From the NCBI GenBank assembly GCA_007133145.1, contig SLNF01000191.1, positions 1 through 6,725 on the forward strand: DNA of 6,725 nucleotides. Direction: 5' to 3'. The notes beneath the pieces were generated by a model. The model searched no databases and was not told the origin of the DNA. It was given only the letters and a program-made list of their open reading frames with translations. The position numbers were made by a program, and so were the translations under genes. Positions 1-4,673 of this stretch are shown here, piece by piece (positions within the stretch are counted from its first letter, which is position 1; every line of letters begins with the position of its first letter). This DNA is from Nitriliruptorales bacterium. GTDB taxonomy: Bacteria > Actinomycetota > Nitriliruptoria > Euzebyales > Egibacteraceae.

Positions 1-620
1 CCTTCGAGGGCCTCGGCGAGGATCCCGGCCTTGTGCCCTCCGGCCACGAGCAGCCAGATCTCATGCGCGGCGAGGATCTCGGCCAGGCCGAGGGTCATCC
101 CCCACTGCGGGGCGTCGCCGCCGTACTGGCGCGCCGCGGCGATCGTCTCCGGGGCCAGCGCGACCCGCCGCGTGGGCGCGTCGGGCGCCGACCCCGGCTC
201 GTTGAGGCCGACGTGGCCGTTGGCACCGATGCCGAGCAGGCAGAGGTCGAGGCCTCCGTCGGCGACGACGCGGCGGTACCGGGCGCACTCGGCGTCGACG
301 TCACCCGTGTCGGGGTCGAGACGGTGCACCGCCGCCGGGGGAGCGTCGAGCCGGTCGAGGAGGTCGCGCGCGAGCATCGTCGCGCAGCGCGCCGGGTCGT
401 CGGGGGGCAGCCCACCGAACTCGTCGAGGAGGACCACCTCGGCCTCGGCGAGACTCGCCTGCCCGCCGGCCACGCGTGCGGCGACCGCCGCGTAGGGCTC
501 GCGCGGGGTGCGACCGGTCGGCAGGCACACCCGCAGCCGCGGACGCTGGCGCAGGCGCGCACAAAAGCGGTCGGCGACCGTCTCGGCCCAGCGCGTCTCC
601 TCGACGACCTCGACGCGCAC
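1..620 (-). CDS. nagB: Glucosamine-6-phosphate deaminase family protein (NagB-like), 3' end cut by window edge
   Basis: This is a sugar-phosphate deaminase/isomerase; the family's usual reaction turns glucosamine-6-phosphate into fructose-6-phosphate plus ammonia in the cytoplasm. The 206 visible codons carry the family blocks in order: the phosphate loop LPTGRTP (33-39), LDEFGGL (65-71) with the general base at D66, and GIGANGHVGLNEPGS (130-144) with catalytic H136 and E141. R164 and K197 match the E. coli phosphate contacts R172 and K208. N134 replaces E. coli D141, as in many Gram-positive NagBs. The GxNGH..NEP block separates it from the related 6-phosphogluconolactonases. The GTG start lies 8 bases past the oxidoreductase stop, with no clear ribosome site between, so translational coupling is likely. 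About the last 40-60 residues lie outside the window. A galactosamine-6-phosphate enzyme (AgaI type) or an isomerase for another amino sugar remains possible, since the partner is a dehydrogenase and not NagA. Confidence 0.9.
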   Translation of the reverse strand, partial: MRVEVVEETRWAETVADRFCARLRQRPRLRVCLPTGRTPREPYAAVAARVAGGQASLAEAEVVLLDEFGGLPPDDPARCATMLARDLLDRLDAPPAAVHRLDPDTGDVDAECARYRRVVADGGLDLCLLGIGANGHVGLNEPGSAPDAPTRRVALAPETIAAARQYGGDAPQWGMTLGLAEILAAHEIWLLVAGGHKAGILAEALE

Positions 621-628
621 CGGGGGGC

Positions 629-1825
629 TCAGCCAGTCACGACGCGGTCGGTGAACTCTCCGTCGTCGTCCTTGAGGATCATCTTGCGGCGGCCGTCGGG
701 CAGGGTCTCCGACTTGATGACGACCTTGCCCTCGAAGCGCTCGGGCTCGTGGGAGATCCGCGGGGTGCTGCCGCCGCGCCAGTCGAGCTCGACGGGCTCC
801 CACTGCTTCGACGCCGCGGCCTTGTAGCAGGCGTCCATGATCGCGTTGACGACGTAGCCGTCGTAGAAGGTCTCCTGTGGGGTCGTCCCAGCGTCGAGCG
901 CCTCGAACTGGTCGGTGAACATGTCGACGTAGCCGAGTTCGACGACCTCGTCGCCGACGGGGAAGAGCCACCCGGCGTCGGCCTCGGCCTTCTCGGCGAC
1001 GTAGCCGCCGCTGCCGCCGGTCGTGAACATCTCGAAGCCGGTGCGCAGGAAGTGGTTGAGCCACACCGTGCCCTCGGTGCCGGCCACCTCGTCGCGCAGG
1101 TCCATGCCGCCGCGGAAGGTCCAGCTCACCTCGAACTGGCCCAACGCGCCGGACTCGAAGCGGATGAGCGCGACGGCGTTGTCCTCGTCCTCGATGGGGT
1201 GGTAGAGGGTGTCGGTCCAGCAGGCCACCTCGAGGGGGCGGTTGTCCTTGCCGACGAAGTTGCGGATGATCTCGATGCAGTGGCAGCCGAGGTCGATGAT
1301 CGCACCGCCGCCGGTGAGCTTGCCGTCCCAGAACCACGCGGAGTGCGGTCCTGGGTGGGTCTCGCGTGAGCGCGCCCAGGTGACCTCGCCGATCGCGCCG
1401 GCGCGGACGCTGTCGATGGTCTTGAGGGTCTTGGGGGTGTAGCAGAGGTCCTCAAGGTAGCCAGCGAAGATGCCGGCCTCGTCGACGATGTCGAGGATGC
1501 GCTTGGCCTCGGCGGCGTCGCGCGCGAGTGGCTTCGTGCAGAGCACCGCCTTGCCGGCCTCGGCGCAGAGCCGGACGGCTTCCTCGTGGAGGTGGTTGGG
1601 CAGGCCGATGACGACGACGTCAGTGTCGGGGTGACCGATCGCCTCCGCGAGGTCGGTCGTGCGCTCAGGGATGCCCCACTGCTCCGCGAAGGCCCGCCCA
1701 CGCTCCTCGGTGCGGGAGTAGACGATCCCTACGCGGTCGCGGCTGCGCTGGCCGTGCAGCGTCTGGGTGTAGAAGCCTGCGATGAGCCCGGTCCCGAGCA
1801 TCGTGACGGTGTGTCCAGCGGTCAT
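629..1825 (-). CDS. Gfo/Idh/MocA family NAD(P)-dependent oxidoreductase
   Basis: This 398-residue protein is a dehydrogenase of the glucose-fructose oxidoreductase/inositol dehydrogenase/MocA family, cytoplasmic and acting on a sugar, cyclitol or sugar derivative. The N-terminal Rossmann fold begins with GTGLIAG (11-17) and continues through VVVIGLPNHLHEEAV (70-84). The usual EKP motif reads CTKP (96-99), keeping the lysine K98 but with Thr for Glu. The C-terminal domain has GGGAIIDLGCHCIEI (172-186), holding the substrate-site Asp178 and His182. Residues after about 350 form a charged tail longer than in minimal members. The ATG at 1825 was chosen because the nucleotide fold starts right behind it and GGAAAGG lies 8 bases upstream; an open frame runs further upstream but is only the shadow of the LCP gene. 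It is the first gene of a probable operon with the nagB-like gene. Family assignment is firm; substrate cannot be read from the sequence. Confidence 0.93.
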   Translation of the reverse strand: MTAGHTVTMLGTGLIAGFYTQTLHGQRSRDRVGIVYSRTEERGRAFAEQWGIPERTTDLAEAIGHPDTDVVVIGLPNHLHEEAVRLCAEAGKAVLCTKPLARDAAEAKRILDIVDEAGIFAGYLEDLCYTPKTLKTIDSVRAGAIGEVTWARSRETHPGPHSAWFWDGKLTGGGAIIDLGCHCIEIIRNFVGKDNRPLEVACWTDTLYHPIEDEDNAVALIRFESGALGQFEVSWTFRGGMDLRDEVAGTEGTVWLNHFLRTGFEMFTTGGSGGYVAEKAEADAGWLFPVGDEVVELGYVDMFTDQFEALDAGTTPQETFYDGYVVNAIMDACYKAAASKQWEPVELDWRGGSTPRISHEPERFEGKVVIKSETLPDGRRKMILKDDDGEFTDRVVTG

Positions 1826-1852
1826 CTCCGATGCCTTTCCTCGACTCCCATA

Positions 1853-1881
1853 TGTATAGAGGTCTGGATGGCTCGAGACAA
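1853..1881 (-). promoter_or_regulatory. Sigma70-type promoter of the oxidoreductase/nagB operon
   Basis: On the minus strand TTGTCT (1876-1881) and TATACA (1853-1858) are separated by exactly 17 bases; each box matches 4 of 6 consensus bases. The site is in one of the few AT-rich spots of the window. It predicts a start of transcription near 1846, leaving a leader of about 21 bases that holds the GGAAAGG ribosome site (1834-1840). This separates the cassette from the LCP gene upstream. Inferred from sequence only. Confidence 0.6.
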
Positions 1882-1897
1882 GGGTCGGGCGTGGCGA

Positions 1898-1924
1898 CCT
1901 GCGCGGCCGACGGCGGAGCGCAGG
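1898..1924. other. Hairpin-forming inverted repeat between the LCP gene and the oxidoreductase promoter
   Basis: CCTGCGC (1898-1904) is repeated inverted as GCGCAGG (1918-1924), a perfect 7-bp stem, and the 13-base loop can add a GCC/GGC inner stem. It lies 68 bases past the LCP stop and 16 bases upstream of the oxidoreductase -35 box. It could end LCP transcription or be an operator. No T-run follows on the minus strand, so a classical intrinsic terminator is not supported. Confidence 0.3.
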
Positions 1925-1944
1925 CGCGGGGGAGCGCGGTGCGG

Positions 1945-2016
1945 ACCGGTGGCGGTCAGTCGCGGAGGTCCTCGCCGAGCACCGGTGGCGGTCAGTCGCG
2001 GAGGTCCTCGCCGAGC
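1945..2016. repeat. Perfect tandem direct repeat, 2 x 36 bp, across the LCP stop codon
   Basis: Bases 1945-1980 are repeated without a mismatch at 1981-2016; the match runs two bases further (AC at 2017-2018) and then ends. On the minus strand the unit is twelve codons: the last eight LCP residues (VLGEDLRD), the TGA stop and three proline-type codons. The right-hand copy contains the real gene end at 1992 and the left-hand copy is an untranslated duplicate with its own stop. Because 36 is a multiple of three, the duplicate stays in the same frame. Slippage or unequal exchange is the likely origin. Confidence 0.97.
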
Positions 2017-3341
2017 ACGAGTGTGACGACGGCGACGCCGGCCTCCTGGAGCTCGACGTCGACGGGGACCTCGCTTGCGAGGAGCTCGGCGGCATCGCGC
2101 TGCCCTGAGGGGTGGCGCACGACGGTGCGCGGCGTGCGGTCGGCGTTGCCGACGTCGGCGATCCCGAAGCCGCGGGCCCGCAGCTCGTCGGCGACGTTGC
2201 CCGCGAGGCCCTCGACGCCGGCGCCGTTGAGCACCGCGACGTCGACGTCCTCACGCTGGACCGCCTCGGGGTCGGCGGGTTCGCCGAGGATCGCGCCGCT
2301 GCGGAAGGCCTCGAAGAGCGCCGGCCCCTCGGTGTCGTCGACGGCGAGGACCGCCGCGCCGCCGACGGTCATGGGGTTGGCCGGCACGGTGTAGGTGGGC
2401 GCCCCGCCGGCGAGCCCGCGCATCCCCCACCCGATGTGGGCCAGCGCGAGCGGGCCGGTGCGCTCACTGGCGGTGACCGCGCTGCCGCCGGCAGAGGCAA
2501 GGCGGAACAGGCGCGGCACGTCGACGAGCGTCCGCGGCTCGGCGACCTTCGCGGCGAGGGCCTTGAGGAACTCCTGCTGGCGCTCGATGCGCCCGAAGTC
2601 GGAGTCGATCTTGCGCACCCGGACGTAGCCGAGCGCGTCGGCGCCGTCGAGCGTCTGACAGCCTGCGGGCAGGTCGATGCCCGCCGCGGCGTCGCGGATC
2701 GGGTCGTCGAGGCAGAGCTCGACGCCACCGACGGCGTCGACGACGTCGCGGAAGCCGAGGAAGCGCACCTCCATGCTGTGGTGGATCGGCAGCCCCGAGA
2801 CCCGGGTGATCGTGTCGACGAGGCAGCTCGTGCCGCCGACGTTGACCGCGGCGTTGATCCGCCCGTCGCTGCCGTCGCAGCGGGTGACGTAGAGGTCGCG
2901 GGGGAACGACAGCAGCGCCGCCTCACCGCCCTGGAAGGACAGCACGAGGATCGTGTCGGCGAGGTCTCCCCCCTCTCGGCCGGTCGTGAGCTCGTTCTGC
3001 TCCTCGCGGGTCATGCCCTCGCGGCTGTCGGAGCCGATGAGCAGGACGTTGGTGGGGCGGCCACCCGAGGCGAGCCCGTCGACGGGCTCGCGCTCGAGCT
3101 GGCTCGACGCGTAGAGGAGGAGCGCGGTGCCGAGCCCGACGACGAGGAGGGCGATGAGGCCGACGGTCCGGCCGAGGGTGCCGAGCGCACCCCGGCCGCG
3201 CCGACCACGCCGTCGCCCGCCCTGTCCCCGGCGGGTCGATCGGGGGGCGCGCGCGCCACGGTCACCGCGGCGCAGGCGTGGCCTGGGCAGGCGCGAGCCC
3301 CGCCCGCGCATCGTCGGACCGAAGTCGTCAGCCTCTTGCAC
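1992..3341 (-). CDS. LCP (LytR-CpsA-Psr) family cell-wall polymer ligase with LytR_C domain
   Basis: LCP enzymes sit in the membrane and move undecaprenyl-linked glycopolymers (in actinobacteria, for example, arabinogalactan or teichoic-type polymers) onto peptidoglycan. With the start used here the protein has 449 residues: an Arg/Pro-rich cytoplasmic tail (1-57), one transmembrane helix (about 59-79), the LCP domain (about 98-270) and a C-terminal LytR_C domain (about 366-447, beginning DVAVLNGAG). LCP hallmarks are NVLLIGSDSR (98-107), DLADTILVLSF (126-136), LSFPRDLYV (144-152), RINAAVNVGG (161-170), VVDAVGGVELC (200-210) and the basic/RQ block VRVRKIDSDFGRIERQQ (240-256). Four extracellular cysteines (155, 173, 210, 228) could form disulfides. 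GTG at 3341 was chosen because GAGG lies 8 bases before it. GTG at 3350 and ATG at 3311 are in-frame alternatives with poorer ribosome sites. The exact polymer is unknown. Confidence 0.93.
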   Translation of the reverse strand: MQEADDFGPTMRGRGSRLPRPRLRRGDRGARAPRSTRRGQGGRRRGRRGRGALGTLGRTVGLIALLVVGLGTALLLYASSQLEREPVDGLASGGRPTNVLLIGSDSREGMTREEQNELTTGREGGDLADTILVLSFQGGEAALLSFPRDLYVTRCDGSDGRINAAVNVGGTSCLVDTITRVSGLPIHHSMEVRFLGFRDVVDAVGGVELCLDDPIRDAAAGIDLPAGCQTLDGADALGYVRVRKIDSDFGRIERQQEFLKALAAKVAEPRTLVDVPRLFRLASAGGSAVTASERTGPLALAHIGWGMRGLAGGAPTYTVPANPMTVGGAAVLAVDDTEGPALFEAFRSGAILGEPADPEAVQREDVDVAVLNGAGVEGLAGNVADELRARGFGIADVGNADRTPRTVVRHPSGQRDAAELLASEVPVDVELQEAGVAVVTLVLGEDLRD

Positions 3342-3365
3342 GCACCGCACCTCTCTGACCGCAGA

Positions 3366-3386
3366 CCGCGACGGGGCTCGTCGCGG
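3366..3386. promoter_or_regulatory. Perfect 8-bp hairpin upstream of the LCP gene
   Basis: CCGCGACG (3366-3373) and CGTCGCGG (3379-3386) form an uninterrupted 8-bp GC-rich stem around a 5-base loop. It ends 24 bases upstream of the chosen LCP start, just before the ribosome site. It may be an mRNA leader structure or an operator. I found no convincing -35/-10 pair for the LCP gene nearby, so the role is open. Confidence 0.35.
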
Positions 3387-3487
3387 CGATTCCCCAAGTG
3401 TCGCACCCTGGGGCGCCTGCCACCGACTCCCGGCCGATGGAACCCGGGCCCGCGGCCGCGCCGGTGGTGCGCGGTCGCGGCCCCCGG

Positions 3488-3493
3488 TATCCT
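3488..3493 (+). promoter_or_regulatory. Probable -10 box of the tRNA-Val gene
   Basis: TATCCT fits the actinobacterial TANNNT -10 pattern and predicts a transcript start near 3500, about 8 bases before the mature tRNA 5' end. It is followed by TGCGG, close to the GCGG that follows the boxes at 4344 and 4597. No recognisable -35 box was seen. Confidence 0.45.
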
Positions 3494-3507
3494 TGCGGCG
3501 CTCGTCC

Positions 3508-3579
3508 GGGCTCGTAGCTCAGTGGGAGAGCGCTCGCCTCACACGCGAGAGGTCGCTGGTTCGAAACCAGCCGAGCCCA
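3508..3579 (+). tRNA. tRNA-Val (anticodon CAC)
   Basis: A full cloverleaf of 72 bases can be drawn. The acceptor stem GGGCTCG/CGAGCCC has 7 perfect pairs. The D arm is GCTC/GAGC with a 7-base loop. The anticodon stem CTCGC/GCGAG encloses loop CTCACAC, which places CAC at 3540-3542. The variable loop is AGGTC. The T arm GCTGG/CCAGC encloses TTCGAAA. The discriminator base is A, as expected for valine tRNAs. The bases after it read CCG, so the CCA tail is not fully encoded and must be added after transcription. The tRNA reads the GTG codon, one of the main valine codons in such GC-rich genes. It is convergent with rpe. Confidence 0.97.
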
Positions 3580-3596
3580 CCGGTCGCCGCACACCT

Positions 3597-3613
3597 GCGT
3601 CGCCGCCCGACGC
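3597..3613. terminator. Possible shared hairpin between convergent tRNA-Val and rpe
   Basis: GCGTCG (3597-3602) and CGACGC (3608-3613) make a perfect 6-bp stem with a 5-base loop in the 33-base gap between the tRNA and rpe; its last base is the final base of the rpe stop codon. The position suits a two-way terminator, but neither side has a T-run, so this is a weak call. Confidence 0.3.
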
Positions 3614-4281
3614 TAGGGTGCCGCGGCGACCGCCCGCGAGCGCAGGTCGGCCACTCCCTCGGTGAAGGTCGGGTAGCGCCACAGCGCGCTGCCGGAGACG
3701 AAGACGTCGGCGCCGGCCGCGGCCGGCCCGGCGATCGTGTCCGGCCCGATGCCGCCGTCGACCTCGAGCTCGATGTCGTAGCCGCTCGCCGCGATCATCG
3801 CGCGGGCCTGGGCGACCTTCGGCTCCATCGTCGCGAGGTAGGACTGCCCGCCGAAGCCGGGGTTGACGGTCATGACGAGGATGAGGTCGACGAGGTCGAG
3901 GCAGTGCTCGACGACGTCGAGCGGCGTGCCCGGCGAGAGCGCGACGCCGGCCCGCATGCCGAGGTCGCGGATGTGGGCGTAGGTCCAGTGCGGCTGGCGC
4001 AGCGTCTCGGGGTGGACGATGGTGAGCTCGCAGCCGGCCTCGGCGTAGCGCGGCAGCAGCTCCTCGGGCCGCTCGCACATGAGGTGGGCCTCGAAGGGCA
4101 CGTCGCAGACCCGGCGGCAGGCGGCGATGACGTCGGGGCCGAAGGTGAGGTTGGGTACGAACACCCCGTCCATCGCGTCCCACTGGATGCGGTCGACCCC
4201 GGCGGCCTCGAGGGCCCGGCAGTCCTCGCCGAGCCGCGCGAAGTCCGCGGGCAGGACCGAGGGCACGATCTTGGGCTGCAT
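3613..4281 (-). CDS. rpe: Ribulose-phosphate 3-epimerase
   Basis: This cytoplasmic enzyme interconverts D-ribulose-5-phosphate and D-xylulose-5-phosphate in the pentose phosphate pathway. The 222-residue length is normal for the single TIM-barrel family. Family blocks are PSVLPADFARLGED (7-20), WDAMDGVFVPNLTFGP (34-49), EAHLM (64-68), VMTVNPGFGGQSY (136-148), LEVDGGI (172-178) and ADVFVSGSA (191-199). Of the usual four metal ligands, D35, H66 and D175 are present; the first, normally His in IHxDxMD, is Gln33 here. D35 and D175 are also the acid/base pair, so activity is still plausible. The ATG at 4281 has a strong GGAGGA ribosome site (4286-4291). The gene stands alone: it converges with tRNA-Val on one side and diverges from the DUF2007 gene on the other. 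A relative acting on another ketopentose- or ketohexose-phosphate cannot be excluded. Confidence 0.92.
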   Translation of the reverse strand: MQPKIVPSVLPADFARLGEDCRALEAAGVDRIQWDAMDGVFVPNLTFGPDVIAACRRVCDVPFEAHLMCERPEELLPRYAEAGCELTIVHPETLRQPHWTYAHIRDLGMRAGVALSPGTPLDVVEHCLDLVDLILVMTVNPGFGGQSYLATMEPKVAQARAMIAASGYDIELEVDGGIGPDTIAGPAAAGADVFVSGSALWRYPTFTEGVADLRSRAVAAAP

Positions 4282-4311
4282 GACGTCCTCCGCTTGGCGG
4301 CGCGCTGGCGC

Positions 4312-4317
4312 AGCCTA
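4312..4317 (-). promoter_or_regulatory. Probable -10 box of rpe
   Basis: On the minus strand TAGGCT fits TANNNT and predicts a transcript start near 4305, giving a leader of about 24 bases that contains the GGAGGA ribosome site. It overlaps the left arm of the inverted repeat at 4313-4341. No clear -35 box was seen. Confidence 0.45.
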
Positions 4318-4341
4318 CCCCCGACGGATGCGGGGGTGGGC
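4313..4341. promoter_or_regulatory. Inverted repeat between divergent rpe and DUF2007-gene promoters (operator candidate)
   Basis: GCCTACCCCCG (4313-4323) faces CGGGGGTGGGC (4331-4341) across a 7-base spacer; 10 of 11 positions are inverted-symmetric, and the inner 7 are perfect. It lies between the two inferred -10 boxes and covers the -35 position of both promoters. If those starts are right, it lies outside both transcripts, which favours a protein-binding site over an RNA hairpin. Function is inferred. Confidence 0.45.
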
Positions 4342-4343
4342 GC

Positions 4344-4349
4344 TACCCT
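4344..4349 (+). promoter_or_regulatory. -10 box of the DUF2007 gene, implying a leaderless mRNA
   Basis: TACCCT fits TANNNT, and only six bases separate it from the ATG at 4356, so transcription would begin at or beside the first base of the start codon. No ribosome site precedes the ATG, in agreement with leaderless translation, which is common in actinobacteria. Confidence 0.6.
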
Positions 4350-4355
4350 GCGGGC

Positions 4356-4589
4356 ATGACTGAGGAGGCCCTGCTCACGGAGCTGCCCGCCCCGCTCGCT
4401 CAGATCGTCAAGGGCGCGCTCGAGGCCGAGGGCATCGGCGTGCGCCTCGAGCGCGACGCGCTCTCGAGCGTCTACGGTCTCGACACCGGCCTGTTCGCCA
4501 CGCGTCTCTTCGTGGCGGCCGAACAGCTCGCCGAGGCCCGGGCACTCATCGAGGAGATCGAGGCCGAGGCCGAGGCCGGCGAGGGGTAG
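4356..4589 (+). CDS. Small DUF2007-type protein (putative signal-transducing family)
   Basis: This 77-residue acidic protein has no signal peptide, membrane helix or cysteine. Its pattern matches the DUF2007 family as I know it: a short N-terminal strand and helix (IVKGALEAEGIGVRLERD, 17-34) with the typical 'LEAEGI' turn, a variable middle, then a strand and helix (RLFVAAEQLAEARALIEEIE, 50-69) with the family's 'V...A.EAR.LIEE' ending. The biochemical role of the family is not established; it is often annotated as a putative signal-transducing protein. The tail contains three tandem GAGGCC hexamers at the DNA level, coding Glu-Ala repeats. The start is supported by a -10 box at leaderless spacing. 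The gene is divergent from rpe and lies 84 bases upstream of thrS on the same strand, so read-through into thrS is possible. Confidence 0.75.
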   Translation: MTEEALLTELPAPLAQIVKGALEAEGIGVRLERDALSSVYGLDTGLFATRLFVAAEQLAEARALIEEIEAEAEAGEG

Positions 4590-4596
4590 CCGCCGC

Positions 4597-4602
4597 TATC
4601 CT
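4597..4602 (+). promoter_or_regulatory. Probable -10 box of thrS
   Basis: TATCCT, followed by GCGG, fits TANNNT and predicts a transcript start near 4609, 8 bases after the DUF2007 gene's stop codon ends the upstream frame at 4589 plus the box itself. The resulting leader is about 65 bases. That is too short for a T-box riboswitch. A 10-bp palindrome (CGCTCGAGCG, 4609-4618) starts exactly at the predicted transcript start. Confidence 0.45.
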
Positions 4603-4673
4603 GCGGACCGCTCGAGCGTTCGCATCGTCAACCGAGCACCCGATATCGAGACCGTGCCGAGGAGCGAACCCCC

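Noticed and set aside
33..1369. Plus-strand frames of 264 and 297 residues over the left part
   Set aside because: They are antisense to the nagB-like and oxidoreductase genes, whose motifs are unmistakable on the minus strand.
1826..2254. Upstream extension of the oxidoreductase frame to 541 residues
   Set aside because: The added part is the wrong frame of the LCP gene (Ser/Ala/Arg-rich, with the 12-residue echo of the tandem repeat). The Rossmann motif starts directly after the ATG at 1825, which has its own ribosome site and promoter.
3454..3482. 7-bp inverted repeat GGCCGCG/CGCGGCC with a 15-base loop upstream of the tRNA
   Set aside because: In sequence made almost only of G and C such repeats are expected by chance; the loop is long and nothing else supports it.
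3508..3579. tRNA-Val as an integration (att) site of a mobile element
   Set aside because: No repeat of the tRNA 3' end, integrase or phage gene is present; rpe follows directly.
2112..3665. 517-residue open frame on the plus strand
   Set aside because: It lies opposite the LCP gene and runs through the tRNA into rpe; composition is that of an antisense frame and no domain is visible.
3328..4183. Minus-strand frames through the tRNA containing LVSNQRPLACEASALPLSY and SAGFEPATSRV
   Set aside because: These are the familiar spurious peptides produced by translating the complement of a tRNA gene; they are artefacts often found in databases.
3127..4359. 410-residue open frame on the plus strand
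   Set aside because: It crosses the tRNA and the whole of rpe on the opposite strand; no motif, shadow frame.
4560..4577. Three tandem GAGGCC hexamers at the end of the DUF2007 gene
   Set aside because: This is explained by the Glu-Ala coding of the acidic tail in a GC-rich genome; too short to call a repeat locus.
4609..4673. T-box riboswitch in front of thrS
   Set aside because: Only about 65 bases are available between the -10 box and the start, with no specifier stem, T-box consensus or terminator.
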